From Paracidovorax avenae (lineage in GTDB: Bacteria > Pseudomonadota > Gammaproteobacteria > Burkholderiales > Burkholderiaceae_C), in NCBI RefSeq assembly GCF_040892545.1, contig NZ_CP156079.1, forward strand, positions 2,577,501 to 2,641,500: 64,000 nucleotides of DNA, in the 5' to 3' direction. Below, in pieces: positions 1 through 7,959 of the stretch; positions within the stretch are counted from its first letter, which is position 1, and each line of letters opens with the position of its first letter. The notes below the pieces were generated by a model, which saw only the letters and a list, made by a program, of their open reading frames with translations, was not told the origin of the DNA and ran no database searches. Both the position numbers and the translations under genes were made by a program.

Positions 1-1851
1 GTGACCTGGCTGGCGGAGCCCGGTGGACTGCCGGCCTGGAGCGCCGCGGTGGATGCGGCCGGTGGAGGGGCCATGGCGGGGGTGGACCTCGTGCTGTGCG
101 ATGACTACTTCGATCCCCGGCTGGCGGGGGAATGGGACCGTGCGCTCCAGGCGGGCCGGTCGCGCTGGTGGATGCCGGTACGCCTGGGCGGCGCGCAGTC
201 CATCGCCGGCCCCCTGCTGCGTCCAGGCGGGCCCGGGCCGTGCTGGCACTGCTTCCTGCACCGCCTGCGGCGCAACAGCCCGGGGCGCACCTGGCTGGAG
301 CGGGAGGTTCCGGGCTCTCACGGGCTGGTGCCCCTGTTCAGTGACCCGGCGGGCCGGGCGCCGCGCTGGCGCCAGGCGCAGGAAGCCGTGCGCCGCCTGC
401 TGGCCGATGCCGGGCCCGGGCGGTTCGCCGTGCTCGGCGGTTCCGGGACGCCGGGCGGCGGCAACGACGATACGGGGCCGTGGCAGGCGGTGCCGCGGCG
501 GCCCCAGTGCCCGCAGTGCGGGGACGCCGGATGGATGGCGCGGCAGGCCCGGCAGCCCGTGCAGCTGCGCGATGTGCATGCCTTGCCGGGCGCGCGGGGC
601 GGTTCCCGCACGGTGCCCCCGGAAACCACGGTCCAGGCCGTGCAGCCCTCGGTCGGCGCGTGGGCCGGCGTGGTGACGGAGTGCTCGCCGCTGCCCCTGC
701 CGGAAGCCGGCGCCATCACGGTCTATCGCAGTGCCTTCCATCCGGCCGGTCCGCAGGAAGGCGGCCCGGTGGCAGCGCGCTGGTGCCTCGGCAAGGGCAT
801 GACCGCCGCCCAGGCGCAGGCGAGCGCGCTGTGCGAGGCGGTGGAGCGCTACGCCGCAGGCTTCCAGGGCGACGAAGCCTGGACCGAGGCGCGTGAGGAC
901 GCGCTACCCGCTCCGGCCTTCGGGCCGCGCTCGCTGATCTTCGTGAGCGAGCGGCAGCGAGCGCGGGGCGGGCCGGGGGACGACCGGGTCCTGCGCACCC
1001 ACGTCCATCCTTCCGGGGCACCGCTGGCCTGGTCCCCCGCCTGGTCCCTCACGCGCGAGGCACCGTGCTTTCTGCCGCTCGCCCACTGCTATGCGGGCGT
1101 TCCGGAACGCTGGTCCCGCTACGGCGAGTGGAATTCGAACGGCTGCGCTGCCGGCAACGGTGTCGAGGAGGCCGTCCTGCAGGGACTGCTGGAGGTGGTC
1201 GAGCGCGACGCCACGGCGATCTGGTGGTACAACGAACTGGCCATGCCTGCGCTCGACCTTGGTCGTGCCGAACCGGAGCATCTCCGCCGCGTGCGCTCCA
1301 CCCTCGGCAGCGGCTGGAGCTTCTGGGCGCTGGACCTGACCCACGATCTCGGCATTCCGGTGGTGGCCGCCGTGGGCCGCCGCGCGGACGGCGACTGGGC
1401 GCTGGGTTTCGGGTGCAGCCTGGATGCCGACATGGCCTGCGAGCGGGCCTTGACGGAACTGGTGCAACTGGTGGCGGTGGGCAAGACCCTGCCTGCGCAC
1501 TGGAACGGTCTGCGCAGGGCATCCCCGCAGTTCCTCCTGCCGGAAGGAGGGGATAATCGCGCCATCGCGTCCTTCGTCCGCGCCCGCGCGGCAACGGATG
1601 GACGCGGCGGTATCCGTGCGGACATCGCGGCCTGCGTGGAGGCGGCCCGGAGGTGCGGCCTGGAAGTGGTGGTGCACGATTACTCGCGCCCGGACCTTCC
1701 GCTGCGCACCGTCAAGACCACGCTTCCCGGCGCCTGCCATATCTGGCCGGAGCTCGCGAATCCCCGTCTGTGGCGCGTACCCGTGGCGATGGGATGGCGC
1801 GATGCCGCGCGGGATGAGGGCGACCTCAATCCCTGGCCTCTCTACGTCTGA
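1..1851 (+). CDS. Fused E1-like (leader-binding) and YcaO cyclodehydratase, 5' partial
   Basis: The gene enters from the left edge, so the GTG at base 1 is probably an internal valine. Residues 1-180 resemble the ThiF/E1-like 'C' component of TOMM (thiazole/oxazole-modified microcin) synthetases, with paired zinc cysteines CWHC (81-84) and CPQC (170-173). From about residue 220 a YcaO domain follows, carrying its ATP-binding acidic motifs SALCEAVER (275-283) and GLLEVVERD (395-403). YcaO enzymes use ATP to activate the peptide backbone and cyclise Cys/Ser/Thr to azolines; the E1-like part binds the precursor leader. The C-terminus ends NPWPLYV rather than the proline-rich PxPxP tail of many azoline-forming YcaOs. 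The FHA gene starts 25 nt after the stop. No precursor peptide is recognised in the window; it may lie upstream. Confidence 0.85.
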   Translation: MTWLAEPGGLPAWSAAVDAAGGGAMAGVDLVLCDDYFDPRLAGEWDRALQAGRSRWWMPVRLGGAQSIAGPLLRPGGPGPCWHCFLHRLRRNSPGRTWLEREVPGSHGLVPLFSDPAGRAPRWRQAQEAVRRLLADAGPGRFAVLGGSGTPGGGNDDTGPWQAVPRRPQCPQCGDAGWMARQARQPVQLRDVHALPGARGGSRTVPPETTVQAVQPSVGAWAGVVTECSPLPLPEAGAITVYRSAFHPAGPQEGGPVAARWCLGKGMTAAQAQASALCEAVERYAAGFQGDEAWTEAREDALPAPAFGPRSLIFVSERQRARGGPGDDRVLRTHVHPSGAPLAWSPAWSLTREAPCFLPLAHCYAGVPERWSRYGEWNSNGCAAGNGVEEAVLQGLLEVVERDATAIWWYNELAMPALDLGRAEPEHLRRVRSTLGSGWSFWALDLTHDLGIPVVAAVGRRADGDWALGFGCSLDADMACERALTELVQLVAVGKTLPAHWNGLRRASPQFLLPEGGDNRAIASFVRARAATDGRGGIRADIAACVEAARRCGLEVVVHDYSRPDLPLRTVKTTLPGACHIWPELANPRLWRVPVAMGWRDAARDEGDLNPWPLYV

Positions 1852-1876
1852 CCTGAAAGCGTTCCTGCGGAGCACG

Positions 1877-2839
1877 ATGGCGATTTTGCGCAACCTTTCG
1901 AGCGGCCGGAGCATCGTGCTCCGTCCCCTGCATACCTTCGGCCGGCATCCGGATTCGTGCCGGACGGTACTGCAGGAGGCCGATGTGTCCAAGCTCCATG
2001 CCATCGTGCGCTGGTCCGGCATGCGCTGGGAGGCCGCCGACCAGAGCCGCAACGGCACCCTGCTGGACAACGTCCGGCTACAGCCCGCGCACTGGCATGG
2101 CCTGGCGGAGGGCTCCGAAATCCGTTTCGGCGCTTCCGTCGGTGCCGTCTGGACCCTGGTCGATGCATCGCCGCCCAGGACCGGCCTCTGGCCGCTCGGC
2201 GGCGAGCCCGTGCTGCGCGTGCTGGACATCCAGGAAAACCTGCTGCCCCATGCCTCCGAGGCCGAATCCAACGTGTTCCAGTCCGAAGGACGCTGGTGGT
2301 GGGACCGCATGGACCAGGTGCAGCCGCTGCTGGACGGCCACATCGTCCAGGCGGGCGGCCAGCGCTGGGAGTTCGTGCTCTGCGAGGACCTGGGCGCCAC
2401 GCAGGATGTGCCGCGCATGCCGTCCGCCGCGGCGCTGCCGGCTCCGCTGTTCGATTTCGACGTGAGCCAGGACGAGGAGCATGTCTGCCTCGACATCCAG
2501 CTGGGCGGCCAGTCGCTGTCCCTGGGCGAGCGCATCCACCACTACACCCTGCTCACGCTCGCCCGCCAGCGCCTGCAGGATGCCGGGCGGGACGTTCCCA
2601 TGGCGAGCCAGGGCTGGCTCGCCATCGACGCCCTGGCGCGCATGCTGGGGGTGGATGTGCCGTACCTGAACATCCAGCTGTTCCGGGCGCGGCGGCAAGT
2701 CCAGAACACCCTGGGCGCAGTGGGCGACACGGTGTCCGTGGTGGAGCGGCGCCGCGGGGAAGTGCGGTTCGGCGACTATGCCTTCCGCATCCGCAAGGGG
2801 GGGCGCCTCGAAGGCGAACGGCCCGGAGCCCGGCCCTGA
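1877..2839 (+). CDS. FHA domain-containing protein of the TOMM locus
   Basis: 320-residue protein with an N-terminal forkhead-associated phosphothreonine-binding domain: GR (22-23), SKLH (38-41) and RNGTLLDN (58-65) are the usual FHA landmarks. The remainder (about 225-310) looks like a winged-helix-like segment but is not assigned. The ATG at 1877 is chosen because it begins the FHA fold (MAILRNLSSG) and lies just past the YcaO stop; a longer frame exists upstream but overlaps the YcaO coding sequence. FHA proteins normally read out Ser/Thr kinase activity, and TOMM loci of Burkholderia/Acidovorax are known to include a kinase/cyclase fusion, so a role in signalling or control of the upstream cluster is inferred. 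No kinase lies inside the window. Confidence 0.8.
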   Translation: MAILRNLSSGRSIVLRPLHTFGRHPDSCRTVLQEADVSKLHAIVRWSGMRWEAADQSRNGTLLDNVRLQPAHWHGLAEGSEIRFGASVGAVWTLVDASPPRTGLWPLGGEPVLRVLDIQENLLPHASEAESNVFQSEGRWWWDRMDQVQPLLDGHIVQAGGQRWEFVLCEDLGATQDVPRMPSAAALPAPLFDFDVSQDEEHVCLDIQLGGQSLSLGERIHHYTLLTLARQRLQDAGRDVPMASQGWLAIDALARMLGVDVPYLNIQLFRARRQVQNTLGAVGDTVSVVERRRGEVRFGDYAFRIRKGGRLEGERPGARP

Positions 2840-3150
2840 CCCGGCGATCTTGTAATCGCATGTAATGGGTCGTTGCACGACTTTTCTCTAGATTACGGTC
2901 ATCGCGCTGCAATAGCAGTCGCTACAAGAACCACCGTCATCAGAGAGGGAAGACCCGCCCGGTCACCGGCCAGGGTCGCCAATCCTTCGAGAGAACCGTC
3001 ATGCAGCAACCGCAAAGCCACCGGCAGATCGATGGAGTCCCTCAAGGGACTTCCGCCCACGGCGCGGGCCGGCCCTGCCACCTCCGGGCAGCGTGGACGG
3101 GGCAGTGTGCCGGCCGGGCGGGTACCTGAGCAGGGCCAGGGAGTCGGCAC
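2840..3150 (+). other. Intergenic stretch after the FHA gene
   Basis: 311 bases without a convincing gene. A 42-codon frame (3001-3129, ATG, beginning MQQPQSHRQI) sits in the same frame as the next gene and contains Cys, Ser and Thr, but its ribosome binding site is poor and it has no recognisable leader, so it is only a weak candidate small peptide. Two related motifs, AGAACCACCGTCAT near 2928 and AGAACCGTCAT near 2992, recur 60 bp apart; no function is assigned. Confidence 0.3.
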
Positions 3151-3489
3151 ATGCGATGCATCACCCTCTCTTCCGGCGTGCAGGCCTCTTCCAGGCGCGC
3201 AGCGGCGGGTGCCGTGTGGCAGCCGCGGACCCTGTGGGAGTCCTACTACCAGCACGTGATGGGCTCGGCACCCGAACAAGGCCATCTGTCCGCCTTCTGG
3301 CGGCACTACCACGGCAGCTGCGCCGAAATGTGCGTGCACGGGCAGGACCTGCTGCGCTGGAGCAGCGAGTGCGACGGCGTGCTGCGCCGCCTGCCGTATA
3401 CGCCGCTGAGCGACTTCCTTCGGGAGCTCAAGGCGCTTTGCACGCATGCGCACCGCGTGGGCGCGGCCGTGCAGGTGATTGCAGATTGA
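3151..3489 (+). CDS. Hypothetical protein (112 aa)
   Basis: Family not recognised. The start is supported by an AGGGAG Shine-Dalgarno at 3138-3143, seven bases before the ATG. Codon third positions are strongly G/C as in neighbouring real genes, and an intrinsic terminator follows at 3596. The protein is soluble, rich in Trp, His and Cys in the middle (FWRHYHGSCAEMC), with no membrane segment or signal peptide. It is the last co-directional gene after the TOMM/FHA pair, so it may belong to that locus, but the 311 bp gap leaves this open. Confidence 0.55.
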   Translation: MRCITLSSGVQASSRRAAAGAVWQPRTLWESYYQHVMGSAPEQGHLSAFWRHYHGSCAEMCVHGQDLLRWSSECDGVLRRLPYTPLSDFLRELKALCTHAHRVGAAVQVIAD

Positions 3490-3595
3490 AACCACGAGAA
3501 CATGGCCGCCACGGCCAGGGAGGAGAAGCGAGTCCGTCGCGATAACAACAAGAGAGAGAAGACGCGCCACTTCTGGGAGGGAGACGGCGCGGGGC

Positions 3596-3633
3596 GAAGG
3601 CCCCTGGCAGCGGTGCCAGGGGCCTTCGTCTTT
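3596..3633. terminator. Intrinsic terminator, possibly bidirectional
   Basis: Perfect 14-bp inverted repeat: GAAGGCCCCTGGCA (3596-3609), loop GCGG, TGCCAGGGGCCTTC (3614-3627), followed by GTCTTT. It lies between the plus-strand unknown gene ending at 3489 and the convergent ferredoxin-NADP reductase gene ending at 3645. Confidence 0.85.
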
Positions 3634-3644
3634 CCTGCAGTGCG

Positions 3645-4709
3645 TCAGCCCGCGACGCCCAGGCGTTCCCTGAGCCGGGTGCTGGTGGTCGTGTACTGCA
3701 GGGCGACCGGCGCACCGGCGAGGTGCTCGGCCGCGGCGAAGGCGGCCAGCGTGGCCTCGTGGAAGCCGCAGAGGATGAGCTTGCGCTTGCCGGGATAGGT
3801 GTTGATGTCGCCGACGGCATAGAGGCCTGCCACCCCGGCCGAGAAGGTGGCCGTGTCCACTTTCACCTGCTTGCGCTCCAGCGCCAGCCCCCAGTCGGCG
3901 ACGGGGCCCAGGCGCGGCGAAACGCCCAGGCACAGCAGGAGCGTATCCAGGGGCAGGGCGTGCTCCGAACCGTCGGACGCGAGGAGGCGCACGGCCACGA
4001 GCCGGTCCTCCGCCTGCGGTGGCTGCGGTTGCGTGGTTTCGATGCCCGTGGCCTGGGCGGCCAGCACCTGGATGCGGCCGCTGTCGCGCAGTGCCTGCAG
4101 CCGGGCCAGGTCCTGCGGAGCCGCCTGGAAGGCGTCGCGGCGATGTACCAGGGTGACGCCCGCGGCGGCCTCGGGCCCGGGCTCCGCGCAGGCGATGGCG
4201 CGTGCGACGGCCGTTTCCTCGCCTCCCAGGACGACCACCTGCCGGCCACGGGTGGGCGCGGGCTCTTCGTGGTGGAACACCTGCGTGCCGTGAAAGCGTT
4301 CGATGCCATCGATCTTGAGCGTGCGCGGAACGAAGGCCCCCACGCCGGCAGCGATGAACACGGTGCGTGCATGCAGCGTGGTGCCGGCATCGGTGGCGAG
4401 CAGGAAGCCTCCGTCGGGGGCGGGCTGCAGCGTCTCGACGCGCTGGGAGAGGTGCAGCTGCGGGGAGAACGGCGCGATCTGCCGGGCCAGCAATGCCACC
4501 AGCTCGCGGCCGGTGCACACCGGCACGCCTGGAATGTCGTAGATGGGTTTGTCGGCGTAGAGCTCGGCGCACTGGCCGCCGACGTGGGGCAGGGCGTCCA
4601 CCACATGCGCGGCGATGCCCTGCAGGCCGAGCTGGAAGACCTGGAAGAGCCCCACGGGGCCTGCGCCGATGACGACCGCATCGGCTTCGACGGGGCGAGC
4701 GTTTTCCAT
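3645..4709 (-). CDS. Ferredoxin--NADP(+) reductase, thioredoxin-reductase-like type
   Basis: 354-residue flavoprotein that exchanges electrons between NADPH and ferredoxin. The N-terminal FAD motif is VVIGAGPVG (about 13-21), and the NAD(P) Rossmann segment [12 protein letters not shown] is central. The C-terminal [16 protein letters not shown] with GFHEATLAA is the usual FAD-closing region. It lacks the redox-active CxxC of true thioredoxin reductases, as expected for this FNR family. The ATG at 4709 is preferred over a GTG one codon upstream; neither has a strong Shine-Dalgarno. It lies downstream of fdxA and the cys operon, suggesting that it feeds ferredoxin for sulfite reduction. Confidence 0.9.
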   Translation of the reverse strand: MENARPVEADAVVIGAGPVGLFQVFQLGLQGIAAHVVDALPHVGGQCAELYADKPIYDIPGVPVCTGRELVALLARQIAPFSPQLHLSQRVETLQPAPDGGFLLATDAGTTLHARTVFIAAGVGAFVPRTLKIDGIERFHGTQVFHHEEPAPTRGRQVVVLGGEETAVARAIACAEPGPEAAAGVTLVHRRDAFQAAPQDLARLQALRDSGRIQVLAAQATGIETTQPQPPQAEDRLVAVRLLASDGSEHALPLDTLLLCLGVSPRLGPVADWGLALERKQVKVDTATFSAGVAGLYAVGDINTYPGKRKLILCGFHEATLAAFAAAEHLAGAPVALQYTTTSTRLRERLGVAG

Positions 4710-4750
4710 CACGGACGCAGCGCAAGGGCCGCCCCGCCGCGCTGGCGCCG

Positions 4751-4815
4751 CCCCCCTTCCGGCCGGCGAGGCGCTGCCAGAGAAGGGGGGAGCGGCGCAG
4801 CCGCCCGGGGGGATG
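4751..4815. repeat. Dispersed palindromic intergenic element, copy 1
   Basis: CCCCCCTT (4751-4758) pairs with AAGGGGGG (4783-4790), and is followed by AGCGGCGCAGCCGC (4791-4804), itself a GCGGC/GCCGC hairpin. The core GGGGGGAGCGGCGCAGCCGC recurs almost exactly at 55727-55747. It fills the gap between fdxA and the FNR gene. It resembles short REP-like elements; function unknown. Confidence 0.6.
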
Positions 4816-4824
4816 TATCCATGT

Positions 4825-5148
4825 TCAGCGGATGAGGTCGGCGATCTTGCCGGGCTTGCCGTTCCACTCGTCGGCGTCGGGCAGCGAGGCCTTGCGCTTG
4901 GTGATGCTCTTCCATTGCGGGGCGAGCTCGGCGTTGAGCTTGATGAAGGCCTGCTGGTCTGCGGGCAGGTCTTCCTCGGCGTAGATCGCGTTGGCCGGGC
5001 ACTCGGGAATGCACACGGCGCAGTCGATGCACTCGTCGGGGTCGATCACGAGGAAGTTCGGGCCTTCGCGGAAGCAGTCCACGGGGCACACGTCCACGCA
5101 ATCGGTGTACTTGCACTTGATGCAGTTTTCGGAGACGACGTGAGTCAT
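4825..5148 (-). CDS. fdxA: Ferredoxin FdxA (7Fe-8S type)
   Basis: 107-residue two-cluster ferredoxin. The N-terminal cysteines [17 protein letters not shown] bind a 3Fe-4S/4Fe-4S pair together with [12 protein letters not shown], the arrangement of FdxA proteins, and the usual C-terminal extension is present. It is a cytosolic low-potential electron carrier. It lies between cysN (63 nt upstream) and the ferredoxin-NADP reductase gene, all on the same strand, so a role as electron donor to the sulfite reductase encoded upstream is plausible. Length and motif spacing are normal. Confidence 0.95.
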   Translation of the reverse strand: MTHVVSENCIKCKYTDCVDVCPVDCFREGPNFLVIDPDECIDCAVCIPECPANAIYAEEDLPADQQAFIKLNAELAPQWKSITKRKASLPDADEWNGKPGKIADLIR

Positions 5149-5211
5149 GAGAGGCAGTCTTTGGGTCGGGGGTAACCCGCAATTTTAGGGCGGTTCGGGT
5201 CCGAGGCGGTT

Positions 5212-6570
5212 TCAGTTCACCAGCACGGCCGCTGCGGTGCGGTGGCTCGCGGTGTCCACGAGGATCAGCGAGCCCAGCACGCGGGCCTGGCCGAACGGCG
5301 CGGCGGGCAGGGCCTCCTGCAGCAGCAGGTCCACATGTCCGATGGCGTTGGGCTCCAGCTGCGCTGCCTCTTCCTCGGCCAGCGTGTGGATGTTCAGGCG
5401 GTGCACCACGCGCTGCGCCTTGGCCTTGACCCAGCGGTGGCCATGCAGCGCCCAGTACACGCGGCCGGCCACCAGGGGCTCGTCGTCCATCCAGGCCACG
5501 GTGGCGCGGATCTCGCGGCGCGCCGGCCAGGCGGGCACCGGCGCCGGGGTGTCGAAATCGTCCGCGGCGGCTGCTGCCGCCGGTGTGGGCGCTGCCAGGA
5601 TCCAGTCGCCGCGCGAGACGTCCACCTCGCGGTCGAGGATGATGCCCGCGCTGGTGCCGGCCTGCACGGTGTGCGGCCGGCGGGCGTGGTCGAGCACCTG
5701 CGCCACGCGGGCGAGCTGGCCGCTCGGGAACACCTGCACTTCCGTGCCGGGCGCGACCTGGCCCGCGGCGACGCGGCCCCAGAACACGCGGCGGCCCTGC
5801 GTGGTGTCCGCCGAGGACGAGAATTTCTCCACCCACTGCACCGGGAAGGCCAGTGCCAGCCCGGTGTCTGCGGGCGTGTGGGGCAACTGTTCCAGGATCT
5901 GCAGCAGGCTCGGGCCTTCGTAGCCGCACCAGCCGGGCTGCGCATCGACCACGTTCCAGCCCTTGAGCGCGGACACGGGCACGGTGGCGCGCACGGCGAT
6001 GCCGGCCGTCCGGGCGAAGGCTTCCAGCGCCGCCCGGATGTGGCGCCAGGCGAGGGCGGGGTCGTCCACCGCGTCGAGCTTGTTCACGGCGAACACCAGG
6101 GAATGCACGCGCAGCAGGTGTACCAGCAGGGAGTGGCGGCGCGTCTGCGGCAGCAGGGCGAGTTGCGGGTCGCGCCAGTCGAGCTTGGTGGCATCGACCA
6201 GCACCACGGCCGCGTCGGCGCTGGAGGCTGCCGTGACCATGTTGCGGGTGTATTGCTCGTGGCCGGGCGCATCGCCGATGATGAACTTGCGCGTCTCGGT
6301 CGCGAAGTAGCGGTAGGCCACGTCGATGGTGATGCCCTGCTCGCGTTCGGCCGAGAGACCGTCGGTGAGCAGCGCCAGGTCGGTCTCGCCGCCGCGCGTC
6401 ACGCCGGCCAGGTGGTCCTGCAGCACGGCGCGGCTGTCCACCAGCAGGCGCCCGATCAGCGTGCTCTTGCCGTCGTCCACGCTGCCGCAGGTGATGAAGC
6501 GGAGCGCTGACTGGTGATCGTTTTGGCCGGCTGCGTCTGCGCTGGCAGCTATCGAATTCATGGTCGTCAT
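5212..6570 (-). CDS. cysN: Sulfate adenylyltransferase subunit 1 (GTPase)
   Basis: 452-residue GTP-hydrolysing subunit of ATP sulfurylase; couples GTP hydrolysis to APS formation by CysD. EF-Tu-like G motifs are visible: GSVDDGKSTLIGRLL (G1), the switch region with EREQGITIDVAY, DAPGHEQY (G3), and NKLD (G4). No APS kinase (CysC) domain is fused at the C-terminus. The start MTTMNS at 6570 overlaps the cysD stop (TGATG), indicating translational coupling. Confidence 0.96.
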   Translation of the reverse strand: MTTMNSIAASADAAGQNDHQSALRFITCGSVDDGKSTLIGRLLVDSRAVLQDHLAGVTRGGETDLALLTDGLSAEREQGITIDVAYRYFATETRKFIIGDAPGHEQYTRNMVTAASSADAAVVLVDATKLDWRDPQLALLPQTRRHSLLVHLLRVHSLVFAVNKLDAVDDPALAWRHIRAALEAFARTAGIAVRATVPVSALKGWNVVDAQPGWCGYEGPSLLQILEQLPHTPADTGLALAFPVQWVEKFSSSADTTQGRRVFWGRVAAGQVAPGTEVQVFPSGQLARVAQVLDHARRPHTVQAGTSAGIILDREVDVSRGDWILAAPTPAAAAAADDFDTPAPVPAWPARREIRATVAWMDDEPLVAGRVYWALHGHRWVKAKAQRVVHRLNIHTLAEEEAAQLEPNAIGHVDLLLQEALPAAPFGQARVLGSLILVDTASHRTAAAVLVN

Positions 6571-7502
6571 CAGAAATATCCGTCTTTCTTGCGCTTTTCC
6601 ATGGAGGCGTCGGACGTCTTGTCGTCCATGCGGGTGGCGCCGCGCTCGCTCACGTCGGCGGCCAGCGTCTCGATCACGATATCCGCCGCCGTCGCGGCGT
6701 CGCTGGCCACGGGGCAGGTGCAGGTGATGTCGCCCACGGTGCGGAAGCGCACCTCGCGCGTCACCACTTCCTCGCCCTCGCGGGGCGGCGTGAGGTCGGT
6801 CACCGGCACGAGCAGGCCCTTGCGCTCGACTACGGCGCGCTGGTGCGCGTAGTAGAGCGAGGGCAGGGCGATCTGCTCGCGGTCGATGTACTGCCACACG
6901 TCGAGCTCGGTCCAGTTGCTGATGGGGAACACGCGGAAGTGCTCGCCCGGGGCCAGGCGCGTGTTGAACAGCGTCCACAGTTCGGGCCGCTGGGCCTTGG
7001 GTTGCCACTGGCCGAAGCTGTCGCGGTGGCTGAAGATGCGTTCCTTGGCGCGGGCCTTTTCCTCGTCGCGCCGCGCGCCGCCGATCAGCGCGTCGAAGCG
7101 GAATTCCTCGATGGCTTCCAGCAGCGTCACCGACTGGTGCACGTTGCGGCTCTCGCCCGGGTGCGCCAGTCGCACGGTGCCGCGCGCCATCGAATCCTCC
7201 ACGCTGCGCACGATCAGCTCGGCGCCCAGTTCCTTCGCGCGGAAGTCGCGGAAATCCGTGACTTCGGGGAAGTTGTGGCCGGTGTCGATCATCAGCAGCG
7301 GGTAGGGGATGCGGCCCGCGCCGAAGGCCTTCTCGGCGCACTTGAGCATCACCAGCGAATCCTTGCCGCCCGAGAAAAGCAGGGCGGGACGTTCGAAGGC
7401 TGCGGCCACCTCGCGCAGGATGAAGATGGTTTCTTCCTCCAGCGCGTCGAGATGGCGGTTGCTGAGCTGGTTCAGCACATGGGGTTCGGTGCGGGCGTTC
7501 AT
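6570..7502 (-). CDS. cysD: Sulfate adenylyltransferase subunit 2
   Basis: 310-residue catalytic subunit of ATP sulfurylase, adenylylating sulfate to APS. The PP-loop SGGKDSLVML near residue 45 and the PAPS-reductase-like fold motifs (IDTGHNFPE, GGARRDEE) are clear. The C-terminal RMDDKTSDASMEKRKKDGYF-type tail is typical of CysD. It starts 44 nt after the DUF934 gene; related clusters usually carry cysH at this position, but the gap is far too small for it. Confidence 0.96.
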   Translation of the reverse strand: MNARTEPHVLNQLSNRHLDALEEETIFILREVAAAFERPALLFSGGKDSLVMLKCAEKAFGAGRIPYPLLMIDTGHNFPEVTDFRDFRAKELGAELIVRSVEDSMARGTVRLAHPGESRNVHQSVTLLEAIEEFRFDALIGGARRDEEKARAKERIFSHRDSFGQWQPKAQRPELWTLFNTRLAPGEHFRVFPISNWTELDVWQYIDREQIALPSLYYAHQRAVVERKGLLVPVTDLTPPREGEEVVTREVRFRTVGDITCTCPVASDAATAADIVIETLAADVSERGATRMDDKTSDASMEKRKKDGYF

Positions 7503-7546
7503 GCGTCGGCTCGTGGAAGCTCGTGGAAAAAGGGGCGGCGGCCGCG

Positions 7547-7927
7547 TCAGGCGGCGTCCCGGAAGTGGGGCAGGGGATGCGCCGCGTCGCCCTGGTAGAA
7601 GGCGTGGAAGCGGTCGAACTGGCGCTGCGCATCGGCCAGGTCCACGCCTTCGCGCAGCACGGCCACGTCGAAGCCGCAGCGCGCCATCTGCACGAGCTGG
7701 TCGATCAGCACGTCGCCCGTGGCGCGGATCTCGCCGCGGAACCCGCGCCGCTGGCGCAGCAGGCGGGCCTGGCTGAAGGCCCGGCCGTCGGTGAACTTGG
7801 GGAAATGCAGGTCGATGCGCTCGATGCCCGCCAGGTCCTGCACGAGCGGATCGGCGTCGTTGGGCATGGCCAGCACGTGGTGCCCCGGCTCGGTGGCGGC
7901 CGGATCGTGGGCGGCGATGATTTTCAT
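7547..7927 (-). CDS. DUF934 family protein of the sulfite-reduction operon
   Basis: 126-residue protein of the DUF934 family, which almost always follows cysI in proteobacterial sulfate assimilation operons and is annotated only as a probable oxidoreductase accessory. Visible family features are the HVLAMPNDAD segment, FPKFTDGRAFSQARLLR and the C-terminal FDRFHAFYQGDA. No cofactor motif is seen. The start ATG at 7927 gives the expected length; it is 32 nt downstream of the cysI stop. Confidence 0.88.
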   Translation of the reverse strand: MKIIAAHDPAATEPGHHVLAMPNDADPLVQDLAGIERIDLHFPKFTDGRAFSQARLLRQRRGFRGEIRATGDVLIDQLVQMARCGFDVAVLREGVDLADAQRQFDRFHAFYQGDAAHPLPHFRDAA

Positions 7928-7959
7928 GGTGTCTCTCGTGGGAATGCGGTGCTCGGGGC

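Noticed and set aside
904..2535. 543-codon open frame antisense to the YcaO and FHA genes
   Set aside because: Arg/Ser/Pro-rich shadow of high-GC coding sequence; no domain, no ribosome site, and the plus-strand genes have clear families.
3001..3129. 42-residue peptide as TOMM precursor
   Set aside because: Contains Cys/Ser/Thr but has no Gly-Gly or NHLP-type leader, a poor ribosome site and an ordinary Arg/Gly composition; kept only as a note.
3502..3798. 98-codon plus-strand frame downstream of the 112-residue gene
   Set aside because: It runs through the perfect terminator hairpin at 3596-3627 and into the antisense of the FNR gene.
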